NCBI GenBank assembly: GCA_001770355.1
Contig: MEQV01000033.1
Coordinates: 2,787 to 15,750 of the forward strand
DNA length: 12,964 nucleotides
Source: Betaproteobacteria bacterium RIFCSPLOWO2_02_FULL_62_17
GTDB taxonomy: Bacteria > Pseudomonadota > Gammaproteobacteria > Burkholderiales > SG8-39
Reading direction: 5' to 3'
Shown: in pieces, positions 1-6,841 of the stretch
Numbering within the stretch: the first letter of the stretch is position 1
How the letters are laid out: the number at the start of each line of letters is the position of its first letter
Position numbers and translations under genes: made by a program
The notes under the pieces: generated by a model
Databases searched by the model: none
What the model was told of the DNA's origin: nothing
Seen by the model: the letters and a program-made list of their open reading frames with translations, nothing else

Positions 1-1713
1 GCGCCGCAGGTGTGCGTTGATCGGCGCGGCCTGATATATCTGCGGATAAGAAAACTCCGGCGTTCCGCTTTTCTTCCTCTCGCGAAAATCGCGCAATTCC
101 CATTCCCGCACCAGCGCTTCGGCCTTGCTGAATGCCTCCTCGAACGAACCGCTCTTGGGCAGCGATTCCTTGAAATAGGCGCGGCCGAAATAGGTGAAGT
201 CGCGATCATCCTCGCAACCAAAGGATGGCCGGTCCTGGCGTGCCGCGGCAATCACCAGTGTGCGCTCGTCCTTCAGGTGCTCGATGAAGCCCCCCGCATA
301 GCAGGCGGATATGACGATAACCTTCCAGAGGATGCCCGACTCGCGCAGCAGCCCCCCCAGCTCCCGCGCCGGCAGACTGCGCAGGCCCATGTTGTTCTGG
401 CTCAGCACCAGCTCATGCTCTTTTGAACCGTGGCTGGTGAGAAACAGGAACAGAATGTCCTGTTCGCGGTCCATCCTCGCCGCAATCGCCTTGAGCGATT
501 CGCGAATGCTGGTGATGGTGGCCATGGGCATCTCGGTCACGGTGGTGCGGCTGTTCACCAGCGCAAGCGAACGGTTGCGCGTGCCAAATCCGCTGTCGAA
601 CTGATCGCGGACGAACGCCGCTTCGCGGCGAAACACCTCCTGCGTTCCGTCTCCGCCCAATGCCAGCATATACATGTTGATGCGTCCGGGGTCGCGCGGC
701 GCCAGGCTGCCGAGCGCGCCTTGCAGCACCGATTGCTGCGAGTACAGCGCCAGCTCCACGTTGCGCATCGCCAGTTGCCGCGCCGCCTCGTCCTCGAACC
801 GGCCCTCCCGCCAGATTCCGCGGTCCTCGGTGCGGCCATCGTCGCGGGGCCTGGCGTAGCTGAGCACGCCCTCCCCATCGTACTGGCCGTTGGCGAAGCT
901 GCCGCTGTACTGATCGCCATTGGCCATGCGCAAGCTGCCCTTGCCATGGAAGCGCCAGGCGCGGAACTCGCCCTCATAAACGAAGCCGGCTTTGCCGCGC
1001 AGGCGTCCGCGCCCGCTCAAATTGCCGTTGGTAAACTCCCCCTCGAAGACATTGCCTTCGTTATCGGTAAACCTGCCCGGGCCGTTGCCGCGCCAGCGGA
1101 CGAAGCTCCCCTCGTGAGTAGCGCCATCCGCACGGGTGTAGATGCCCTTGCCGGTGAAATTACCCTCGGCAAATTCACCCTCGAAGCTTTCACCCTGGCC
1201 GGTGTCCAGGCGACCTTGGCCCGAGTAATGACCCTTGGCGAATTCGCCGCGGTATTTGCGCCCGTCTTTATAGCTCAGCGTCCCGCGGCCGCGGTATTCG
1301 CCATTCACGAAATCGCCCTGGTAGACGTCGCCATTGGCCAATTCGAGCCGGCCGCTTCCATGATAGAGGTCGAGTTTGAAATCCCCTGCGTAGACTGAAC
1401 CATCGCGCATCTGCAGGCGGCCCAGACCGTCCATCACGCCATTGCGGAATTCGCCGTCGTAGATGTCGCCATTGCGAAAACGCATCACACCCTGCCCGGA
1501 AATCAGGCCTTGGTTCATCTCTCCCACGTAGCGCGCGCCATTGGCCCATTCGATGCGGCCCTTGCCATGCAGCTTGCCGTCCTTGAGCGTGCCGAAATAG
1601 CGTCCGCCATCGGAGGTCAGCGCATCGGGGCGAAGCTCCTGCGCCAGGACCAGAGCCGGCCACGCGATACAAAGCGCCGCCAGCGGCGCAACCCATCGCA
1701 AACTTACCGGCAC
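1..1713 (-). CDS. Exported MORN-repeat / C13 (legumain-like) cysteine peptidase, partial at the C-terminus
   Basis: An open frame of 571 codons runs off the left edge, so the C-terminus is missing. I place the start at GTG 1713-1711: GGAGAG lies seven bases upstream, no ATG is in frame nearby, and the N-terminus then reads as a signal peptide (hydrophobic residues 8-24, likely cleavage after VLA at residue 24). Residues 39-291 are eleven MORN repeats of exactly 23 residues (YxGEF...GxG pattern). Residues about 310-571 match the peptidase C13 fold of clan CD: a strand ending LFLTSHG supplies His428, and VISACYAGG supplies Cys471. The 43-residue spacing fits the His-Cys dyad of legumain and caspase relatives. 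C13 enzymes cleave peptide bonds, often after Asn or Asp, but specificity cannot be read here. Export suggests an envelope or periplasmic role, with the MORN array as a likely scaffold or binding surface. The gene sits four bases after the decarboxylase-like gene, suggesting translational coupling. The domain calls are firm; the biological role is unknown. Confidence 0.9.
   Translation of the reverse strand, partial: MPVSLRWVAPLAALCIAWPALVLAQELRPDALTSDGGRYFGTLKDGKLHGKGRIEWANGARYVGEMNQGLISGQGVMRFRNGDIYDGEFRNGVMDGLGRLQMRDGSVYAGDFKLDLYHGSGRLELANGDVYQGDFVNGEYRGRGTLSYKDGRKYRGEFAKGHYSGQGRLDTGQGESFEGEFAEGNFTGKGIYTRADGATHEGSFVRWRGNGPGRFTDNEGNVFEGEFTNGNLSGRGRLRGKAGFVYEGEFRAWRFHGKGSLRMANGDQYSGSFANGQYDGEGVLSYARPRDDGRTEDRGIWREGRFEDEAARQLAMRNVELALYSQQSVLQGALGSLAPRDPGRINMYMLALGGDGTQEVFRREAAFVRDQFDSGFGTRNRSLALVNSRTTVTEMPMATITSIRESLKAIAARMDREQDILFLFLTSHGSKEHELVLSQNNMGLRSLPARELGGLLRESGILWKVIVISACYAGGFIEHLKDERTLVIAAARQDRPSFGCEDDRDFTYFGRAYFKESLPKSGSFEEAFSKAEALVREWELRDFRERKKSGTPEFSYPQIYQAAPINAHLRR
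841..1599 (-). repeat. Eleven tandem MORN repeats (23 codons, 69 bp each)
   Basis: Residues 39-291 of the C13 peptidase gene are eleven back-to-back units of 23 residues with no insertion or deletion between them. Each begins with an aromatic (His in unit 8), then a variable residue, Gly and usually Asp, Glu or Ser, followed by Phe/Leu/Met. Each carries Gly-x-Gly at positions 12-14 and mostly ends in a Gly-containing turn. Unit 8 (residues 200-222) is the most divergent: it starts with His and replaces the usual first Gly of the Gly-x-Gly with a shifted Asn-Gly. The units are clearly related but not identical at DNA level, so this is an old protein repeat rather than a recent DNA expansion. 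Confidence 0.9.
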
Positions 1714-1717
1714 CGGC

Positions 1718-2695
1718 TCACTCTCCGACCGGCACGAACAGGGATTCAATCGCCGGTGCCGCGGCAATCAGGCCCTGCTCGGCCATAAAGGTGACCAGCG
1801 CCTGCAGCGTCTTGCGGTTGCCCTCGACGCCATAAGGCCAGTAGTCATCGCCGAACAGCTCGTTGATTTCCGCGACGTCGCAGGACAGCCAGGGCAGCAT
1901 GTAGCGCAGCGTATCGCCGCGCAGACGCTCGATGGCGCGCTTCTTGGATTCGTTGAACACATCGAACAGGCTCTTGGCGATGAAAGGGTGCTCCTGGTGG
2001 AGCGCGCGGCGTATCACCACCAGATGCATGATCGGGAAGATGCCGGTGCGGCGGTAGTAGTCTTTCTCGACGCTGCGATAGTCGGGAAACAGGCGCTGAA
2101 CGCTAGGGTTGTGGCGCATCGAATTCGGCAGGGCCGTTCCGATCATGCCGGCAATCTCGCCCTGGTCGATCAAATCGCTGAGCGAGCGCCCGGCCGGATC
2201 GGTCGCCACACGCGCCGGCCGCACCATCGGCACCGCCGCGGGCTCCCCATGGCTGCCGTCATGATTGACCGCGCCCTGCACCCAGTCGATGCTGGACAGG
2301 TCCACGCCGTAGTCGTGCTGCAGGTGCCCGCGCTGCCACACCGCGGCGGTCATGGTGTGGAGCGGCACACCGATGCGCTTGCCCTCGAAATCCTTGGGCA
2401 AAAGAACACCCGAGTCGATGTTGATGCTGATGAAGCTGTGCCGGAACATGCGCGAGGGAAACACCGGAATCGCCACGAACGGGCAGTTGCCTGCGCACAG
2501 ATGGCTGATGTACTCGGAACTCGACATTTCGGCGACGTCATACTCCTGGCGCGCGCCCATGCGATCGAAAATATCGCGCACCGAATCCATGGCGATGTAA
2601 TTCAGATCGATTCCCTCGGGCTCGACTTCCCGCGTGTAGAGCGAAAGCATGCGGTCGTAAAGGCCGCAGGCAAAGGTCACTGGAATTTTGGGCAT
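1718..2695 (-). CDS. 4,5-dihydroxyphthalate decarboxylase-like protein (periplasmic-binding-protein fold)
   Basis: A 325-residue protein. The start is ATG at 2695 because AGGTGG lies eight bases upstream; a GTG four codons earlier (2707) lies inside that Shine-Dalgarno stretch. The sequence has the hallmarks of the 4,5-dihydroxyphthalate decarboxylase / ABC substrate-binding-like family: an N-terminal strand then YDRML, PEGIDLNYI, YDVAEMSSSEY, IPVFPSRMFRHS, and GKRIGVPLHTMTAAVW. Length is normal for the family. There is no signal peptide or lipobox, which favours a cytoplasmic enzyme over a transporter receptor. The founding member decarboxylates 4,5-dihydroxyphthalate to protocatechuate, but most relatives are uncharacterised, so the substrate here is open. 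It is the first gene of a two-gene minus-strand unit with the MORN-C13 peptidase, and is divergent from the GlcG-like and ABM genes. A non-decarboxylase ligand-binding role remains possible. Confidence 0.82.
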   Translation of the reverse strand: MPKIPVTFACGLYDRMLSLYTREVEPEGIDLNYIAMDSVRDIFDRMGARQEYDVAEMSSSEYISHLCAGNCPFVAIPVFPSRMFRHSFISINIDSGVLLPKDFEGKRIGVPLHTMTAAVWQRGHLQHDYGVDLSSIDWVQGAVNHDGSHGEPAAVPMVRPARVATDPAGRSLSDLIDQGEIAGMIGTALPNSMRHNPSVQRLFPDYRSVEKDYYRRTGIFPIMHLVVIRRALHQEHPFIAKSLFDVFNESKKRAIERLRGDTLRYMLPWLSCDVAEINELFGDDYWPYGVEGNRKTLQALVTFMAEQGLIAAAPAIESLFVPVGE

Positions 2696-2742
2696 GAAGT
2701 TTTCCACCTGAAATGCCGGGCCGCCAGGTACTGGAGCGTCGA

Positions 2743-2748
2743 ATTCTA
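2743..2748 (-). promoter_or_regulatory. Possible -10 element for the decarboxylase-like/MORN-C13 unit
   Basis: In the 150-base divergent gap between 2695 and 2846 the minus strand carries TAGAAT, five of six matches to the sigma-70 -10 box. It would start transcription near 2736, about 40 bases before the ATG. No convincing -35 box lies 16-18 bases upstream, so this is a weak call. I see no clear promoter for the plus-strand genes in the same gap. Confidence 0.2.
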
Positions 2749-2845
2749 CGCCGGGATGACGTACGCCGAATGCCGTGTGCGAGGATCCGCGGCTTGAGGT
2801 TTAATGCGTGCTCACATTCGCTTTTTGGCAGCAAAGGAATTCACC

Positions 2846-3340
2846 ATGGCTACGCCGGTACAACTGCCCATGCTGGAGGTCATCACCCTCGAAGTCGCCA
2901 AAAAAATCATCGACGCGGCCATTGCCAAGGCGCACGAACTGAAGATCCGCCCGATGAGTTTCATCGTGCTCGATGGCGGCGGCCAGGTGGTCTGCTATAA
3001 CCGCGAGGATTTTTCGGGAATTCTGCGCTTCGAGATTGCCTATGGCAAAGCCTATGGCGCCCTGGGCATGAACCGCTCCAGCCGCGCCATTCACATGATG
3101 CAAGCGCGCGCCCCGGATTTCATCGCCTCGGTGATGACAGCCTCGCAAGGCAAATTGATCTCCTCCCCCGGCGGCGTTCTGATCCGCAACGCCAGCAAGC
3201 GCATCATCGGCGCGGTGGGCTCCACTGGCGACGGCGTGGACGCCGACGAAGCCTGCGCGATTCACGGCATCCATGCAGTGGGCCTGCTGTCCGATCCGGC
3301 CGAGGCGGTGCCGGGGCCGTACCAGCCACCAATGAATTAA
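2846..3340 (+). CDS. GlcG/HbpS family protein (haem-degrading-type domain)
   Basis: A 164-residue cytoplasmic protein of the GlcG/HbpS (DUF336, haem-degrading) family. The start is ATG 2846, with AAAGGA ending seven bases upstream; an in-frame ATG at 2804 has no good ribosome site and would add an atypical 14-residue lead. Family features seen: an N-terminal helix with LEVAKKIIDAAIAKA, the strand SFIVLDGGGQVV, an AYGKAYGAL helix, and the C-terminal GAVGSTGDGVDADEACA segment that corresponds to the family's GxVGVSGGxxxxDE motif. Family members bind haem or small organic molecules, or act as accessory proteins in glycolate and aromatic catabolic operons; the specific role here is not readable. 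It is followed 16 bases later by the ABM-domain gene and is probably cotranscribed with it. Confidence 0.85.
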   Translation: MATPVQLPMLEVITLEVAKKIIDAAIAKAHELKIRPMSFIVLDGGGQVVCYNREDFSGILRFEIAYGKAYGALGMNRSSRAIHMMQARAPDFIASVMTASQGKLISSPGGVLIRNASKRIIGAVGSTGDGVDADEACAIHGIHAVGLLSDPAEAVPGPYQPPMN

Positions 3341-3356
3341 CGTAACAGGAGCCACC

Positions 3357-3638
3357 ATGGCCATACGTCTGCTGATTGCCTCGAAAGTCAAACCCGGGCA
3401 GGGCAAAGCCTACGCGCAAGCGTTTGCCCATATCGAAAAGGAAACCCAGAGCGAGCCCGGCTGCGAGCAGTACGAGCTGTTCCAGAGCGTGCAGAACCCG
3501 GACAAACTGGTGCTGATGGAGCGCTGGACCGACCAGGCTTCGCTCGATGCGCACATGGAGATTATGAAAAAGCGCGACATGAGCGCGCACTCCGCCATGC
3601 GCGCCGAGCCGCCCTCGCGCGAACGCTACGAGGTCTGA
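3357..3638 (+). CDS. ABM-domain putative quinol monooxygenase (YgiN-like)
   Basis: A 93-residue protein with one antibiotic biosynthesis monooxygenase (ABM) ferredoxin-like fold. AGGAG lies five bases before ATG 3357. Typical features are the opening strand IRLLIASKVKPGQ, the helix around AFAHIEKETQSEPGC, the strand YELFQSVQNPDKLVLMERW, and the helix starting TDQASLDAHM. These proteins are small dimers that oxidise quinols or polyphenols without a metal cofactor, or act as dioxygen-dependent accessory enzymes; some have no known activity. Pairing with a GlcG-like gene and proximity to the decarboxylase-like gene fit a role in aromatic or quinone metabolism, by inference. Its TGA is directly followed by the TCA that encodes the stop of the opposite-strand gene, so the two genes end back to back with no spacer or terminator. 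Confidence 0.87.
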   Translation: MAIRLLIASKVKPGQGKAYAQAFAHIEKETQSEPGCEQYELFQSVQNPDKLVLMERWTDQASLDAHMEIMKKRDMSAHSAMRAEPPSRERYEV

Positions 3639-3839
3639 TCAGACGTAAAAACCGCCCGGAACCATAGCGGGCTCCAGGCGGCAACGCACAAAAGGCAGGC
3701 TGCCGCTATCTTCAATCTGCCGGACTCTCGGGCAGCCGGCACACAGGTCAATATCGGTGTCCTGATGGCGTATCGGGCAGAACACCCGGCCGTTATCGAT
3801 GATCAGTCGGTCCGTCGGGGTACGCAAGAAATTGAACAT
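3639..3839 (-). CDS. Small four-cysteine protein, function unknown, behind an FNR-type promoter
   Basis: A 66-residue protein that I do not recognise. The start is ATG 3839, with GGGAG ending six bases upstream; the open frame extends further upstream to 3989, but those residues overlap the promoter elements and look non-coding. It has four cysteines, C21, C33, C36 and C53, in the pattern C-x11-C-x2-C-x16-C, with FCPIRHQDTDIDLCAGCPR in the middle. This is a plausible site for zinc or an iron-sulfur cluster. There is no signal peptide and no transmembrane segment. It lies 180 bases downstream of the amidohydrolase on the same strand but has its own promoter signals, including a 14-base FNR/ANR-type box. 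It converges with the ABM gene, their stops touching. Good ribosome site, promoter spacing and Cys pattern all support a real gene. Confidence 0.72.
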   Translation of the reverse strand: MFNFLRTPTDRLIIDNGRVFCPIRHQDTDIDLCAGCPRVRQIEDSGSLPFVRCRLEPAMVPGGFYV

Positions 3840-3901
3840 GATTCTCTCCCTCTCTGGCCACGGCTTGCCGCCAACCGGCGGCAAATTTCCATGGCCAGTC
3901 C

Positions 3902-3943
3902 AATATTGCGACGCCCCATCCCGTGAGTCTTGACATGGATCAA
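3902..3943 (-). promoter_or_regulatory. FNR/ANR-type class II promoter upstream of the Cys4 protein gene
   Basis: The minus strand reads TTGATCCATGTCAA at 3943-3930, which matches the FNR/ANR consensus TTGAT-N4-ATCAA at nine of ten defined bases. Its centre (3936.5) lies 32 bases from the centre of an AATATT -10 candidate (3907-3902, four of six matches). That is the spacing of a class II FNR site centred at -41.5. The implied start is near 3895, giving a leader of about 56 bases before ATG 3839 with a good Shine-Dalgarno. An FNR, ANR or DNR relative would be expected to activate the gene when oxygen is low. The box and spacing are seen directly; the regulator and response are inferred from the family. 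Confidence 0.6.
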
Positions 3944-3956
3944 GAGGCGGCACGAT

Positions 3957-3969
3957 CCCCGGGCCGGGG
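3957..3969 (-). other. GC-rich stem-loop between amidohydrolase gene and FNR-type box
   Basis: The sequence forms a perfect 5-base-pair stem (CCCCG/CGGGG) with a 3-base loop, about 50 bases after the amidohydrolase stop and 13 bases before the FNR-type box. No run of U follows on either strand, so it is not a normal intrinsic terminator. It might slow read-through from the catabolic genes or may be chance in GC-rich DNA. Confidence 0.2.
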
Positions 3970-4019
3970 TTACTCATTGAGAAACACATTTACCATCCCC
4001 ACAGCAGGCTGGCGCCGCC

Positions 4020-5057
4020 TCAGTTCGCCGGAAGTGCCGGCAAATTAAACAGGCGCTGGGCGTTGCGATAGGCGATGTTGTCGGCGAGTTCCGGCGGCAA
4101 CTGATCGAGCAGGATGCGGAAATTGGCCAAAGCACCCTCCTGCGGTCCACGCTGCACCCCGACGCCGTGGAAAACGTCGCTGCCCAGCACAAAGCGCTCC
4201 GGGAACGCTTTGAACAGTTCCAGCCAGAACGGCTTCAATTTCAATTCCCCGTCCAATGCAAACGAGGGCGGCGGCGCCCCGACCGTCAACCGCACGCTCA
4301 TGTATAAATTGGGGTGCCGCTCGAGCAGGCCGCGCTGCACCTGAGGGTTTCGGGTCCGCAGTGGATCATTTCCGGCATGCGCCCAGATGATTTTGGCGTC
4401 CCGGTTATAAGCGAGAAGGCGCTCGAAAGCGGCCTGGTTGCCCTGGAGCCGCGCCGGGTTGCTCGGGTTTAAATTGGGAAACTTGGGCAGATCCATATCC
4501 TCCGGCACCAGATCGATATGCAGGTCGATGGGCAGCTTGAGTGCAGCCGCGACATCCGCCAGTACCAGCATCAACGGGTGATCGGGCGGGGATGCCTGGT
4601 AAGCATGCTGCTCTCCCATCCCGCGCAAGGAAAGATGGCTCACCGTAAGCTCGCCAAATGCGACGATGCCGTTGTTCCTGGCAAGCGCCTGTGCCCGCTC
4701 GCGAAAGCGCCCGCGGTCAGCGTCAGTCACCGATTGCGGATTGGCATCGCCAATGTGGGCATTGAGGCCACCGCCACCGCCAGCGACCGAGAAGCGGCCC
4801 GCGTACCTGTCCGTCAGGCCCCGCAAATCATCTGCTTCATAACCAAATCGCGAACCCGGCGGACGTGGCGGCGACATCAGAATCGTGTGGGTTATGCCGA
4901 ATTTCCGCATTCGCTCCACTGTTGCTTCGATTGCGGCGCCGGTAAGACTTTGCAGTTCAATATGGGCGTGCGTATCGATGATTGCGCGATCCGCGGCCAT
5001 CGTGCCGGTGGCCGCGCCCCACAGCACAAAGCAGATTGCGGCAATTACCCTTACCAT
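4020..5057 (-). CDS. Exported amidohydrolase (amidohydrolase-2 / COG2159 type)
   Basis: A 345-residue protein with a signal peptide (residues 1-22, hydrophobic core VIAAICFVLWGAA, cleavage near TMAA). It belongs to the metal-dependent TIM-barrel amidohydrolase family 2. Visible metal and catalytic residues: H30 and H32 in the strand-1 motif IIDTHAHIE, H180 in PIDLHIDL, H227 in IIWAHAGNDP, and D294 in VLGSDVFHG. The family hydrolyses C-N or C-C bonds and includes decarboxylases such as ACMSD; the substrate cannot be inferred. The signal peptide is a noteworthy feature, placing it in the periplasm, where the Bug receptor of the same gene series also works. ATG 5057 lies 33 bases after the ThDP gene stop, with no good Shine-Dalgarno, so translation may depend on the upstream gene. 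It is the last gene of the catabolic series before the independent FNR-type promoter. Confidence 0.85.
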   Translation of the reverse strand: MVRVIAAICFVLWGAATGTMAADRAIIDTHAHIELQSLTGAAIEATVERMRKFGITHTILMSPPRPPGSRFGYEADDLRGLTDRYAGRFSVAGGGGGLNAHIGDANPQSVTDADRGRFRERAQALARNNGIVAFGELTVSHLSLRGMGEQHAYQASPPDHPLMLVLADVAAALKLPIDLHIDLVPEDMDLPKFPNLNPSNPARLQGNQAAFERLLAYNRDAKIIWAHAGNDPLRTRNPQVQRGLLERHPNLYMSVRLTVGAPPPSFALDGELKLKPFWLELFKAFPERFVLGSDVFHGVGVQRGPQEGALANFRILLDQLPPELADNIAYRNAQRLFNLPALPAN

Positions 5058-5090
5058 TGTTGAAACGCAATCAAGCTACGCTGCCGCCGG

Positions 5091-6794
5091 CTACTCACTC
5101 AGCATCACGTTGATCACGACACTCTTGCCCTCGCTCATGGCGGCATTGCCCTCCTTCAGCGCAGCCTTCAGTTGATCCAGCGTCTCGACGCGGAAGCCGA
5201 CGCCGCCAAACAGATTGGGCAGATCCTCGAAGGCGAATCCGTTGATCGGCTCGCCGAGGAACAGCTTGTGCTTCGCGCCGGCCCCGTCCGGATAGTAAGA
5301 AAGCTGGTTCTCGCGCATCGCGCGGTAGCCCTTGTTGTTGTAGACCACGGCCATGGTCGGCAGGTTTTCGTCACGCGCGAATCCCAGGCCCTGCACCGCG
5401 GGGTTGTAAAGGTAGGCGCCGTCGCCGATCAGCGTAACGACCGGCTGCTTGGGGCGCGCCAGCTTGACGCCCAGCGCTAACCCTAAGCCCTGCCCCAGGC
5501 CCGAGCGCAGCGCAATGTAGCTTTGCGGTCCCTTGTGGCCGACGTGGCGCTTGTTGATGCCGCCGTGCACGGTGGTCTCGTCCAGGTAAATGGTATCGGC
5601 GGGCAGCACCTCGGCCAGGGTCGCGCACAGGGCGACCGGCCGGATGCCCGGTTTCGCGCGCGCATCGGCTTCGGCGGCGCGGTAGCGCTGCATCAGTTTG
5701 TCATGCGCCGCGGACCAGCGCGCGCGTCGCTCGGCCACCTTGGTGGCATCCGGTTTGGCGGCGCGTGCCGCCGCTGACAGCAGCTTCAGGCTTGTCGGCA
5801 CGTCCCCACCGAGATAAACGTCGGTCTGCAGGTTCTGATAGGCCATGTGCAGTTTCAACGGGCTTTCATCCATGGTCACCACCCTGGCGCTGATCGGCCC
5901 CATGTTCGGCGGATACCAGGGATTGCGGCTGCGCATGACCAGCACCAGGTCGGCCTGTTTCAGCAGCGAGCCGGTCTCGAAGCCCTGGTACAAGGGGTGA
6001 TCCTTGGGAAAATTGTTCACATCCGAGTTATTGCTCTCCACCACGGGAATGGCAAGCAACTCCGCCAGTTCCACCAGCGCGTTGTAGCCCTCGGCGCTGC
6101 GGCCAACCGAGGCGGCCGTGATCACCGGGTTCTTCGCCGCGGCGATCATGCCAATGACCTTTTCAATGTCGGCATCCGCGGGACGCAGCTTCGCAGGCGC
6201 AGGCACCTGCCGCGTCTTCGCCGGGGGCACCCATTTGCCCATCATGACCTCGATGGGCACATCCAGATACGCCGGTCCCGGAGGATTTGCCATCGCAATC
6301 TCGCCGGTGCGCGCCACCATTTCATAGATGTTGGCGCTGCTCGATGCCTGATGCGCCCACTTGACCACCGGGTCGATGGCGCGCGGCATGCCGCCCATGG
6401 CATTGTGATTGTTGTACCACTGCGCGCCCGGATCGAAATTCTCCTGGTCGCCAAAGGTGGAGGATTCGCCGGACATGATGAGCATCGGCAGATCGTTAAT
6501 GCGCGCGCCATGAATGCCCACAGCGCCCTGCAAGAGGCCCACGCCCGCGTGCAACAGCACCACCTGCATATTCCCGGTCATGGCCGTGTAGCCCATCGCA
6601 ATATTGACGGCGAGGGTCTCGTGGCCGCAGGAAAGATAGCCCGGACCTTTCACGCCATTGATCTTCTGGCGGCCCAGGGCCTCCCATACCGAGCCCCAGT
6701 CCGAACCGGGCGATGTAATGATGTAATCCGAACCCAGATCGCGGCACGCCTGAAGAATCGCTTCGCCGCCGTCCATGACCACGCTTTTATCCAT
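5091..6794 (-). CDS. Thiamine diphosphate-dependent enzyme (acetolactate synthase / benzoylformate decarboxylase-like)
   Basis: A 567-residue protein with the full three-domain layout of ThDP enzymes. The N-terminal pyrimidine-binding domain (about 1-190) has the activating glutamate E59 in CGHETLAVNIAMGY. The central domain spans about 205-340. The C-terminal pyrophosphate domain (about 385-560) has the cofactor motif GDG at 457-459 followed 26 residues later by NN (486-487). AGGA six bases before ATG 6794 supports the start. The family decarboxylates 2-oxo acids or ligates the resulting carbanion to an acceptor; no regulatory subunit gene is adjacent, which argues against biosynthetic acetolactate synthase. 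I cannot choose between 2-oxo acid decarboxylase, carboligase and related lyase activity. It follows a Bug receptor gene by 47 bases and precedes the amidohydrolase by 33, consistent with one transcript. Confidence 0.88.
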   Translation of the reverse strand: MDKSVVMDGGEAILQACRDLGSDYIITSPGSDWGSVWEALGRQKINGVKGPGYLSCGHETLAVNIAMGYTAMTGNMQVVLLHAGVGLLQGAVGIHGARINDLPMLIMSGESSTFGDQENFDPGAQWYNNHNAMGGMPRAIDPVVKWAHQASSSANIYEMVARTGEIAMANPPGPAYLDVPIEVMMGKWVPPAKTRQVPAPAKLRPADADIEKVIGMIAAAKNPVITAASVGRSAEGYNALVELAELLAIPVVESNNSDVNNFPKDHPLYQGFETGSLLKQADLVLVMRSRNPWYPPNMGPISARVVTMDESPLKLHMAYQNLQTDVYLGGDVPTSLKLLSAAARAAKPDATKVAERRARWSAAHDKLMQRYRAAEADARAKPGIRPVALCATLAEVLPADTIYLDETTVHGGINKRHVGHKGPQSYIALRSGLGQGLGLALGVKLARPKQPVVTLIGDGAYLYNPAVQGLGFARDENLPTMAVVYNNKGYRAMRENQLSYYPDGAGAKHKLFLGEPINGFAFEDLPNLFGGVGFRVETLDQLKAALKEGNAAMSEGKSVVINVMLSE

Positions 6795-6841
6795 TAGGTT
6801 TCCTGTTCAATTCACTGTTGTTATCAAACCACCATACTTCA

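Noticed and set aside
430..1398. A 322-codon plus-strand open frame with a repetitive Ala/Val-rich product.
   Set aside because: It is antisense to the MORN array; its periodic look is only the complement of the 69-base repeat.
1268..1696. A minus-strand 142-codon open frame with an ATG, offset by one base from the peptidase gene.
   Set aside because: The product lacks any repeat or domain pattern, whereas the frame starting at GTG 1713 gives a signal peptide, MORN repeats and the C13 domain continuously.
3870..3900. A sigma-54 promoter (TGGC...TTGC) upstream of the Cys4 gene.
   Set aside because: The GG to GC spacing is 12 bases instead of the required 10.
3840..3989. An N-terminal extension of 50 residues to the Cys4 protein (start at 3989).
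   Set aside because: It would cover the FNR-type box and the -10 element, has no ribosome site and has a Pro/Gly-rich, non-protein-like composition; ATG 3839 has a strong Shine-Dalgarno.
5091..6794. Biosynthetic acetolactate synthase (ilvB/ilvI).
   Set aside because: No regulatory subunit or branched-chain genes are near, and the neighbours are catabolic; only the broad ThDP family can be supported.
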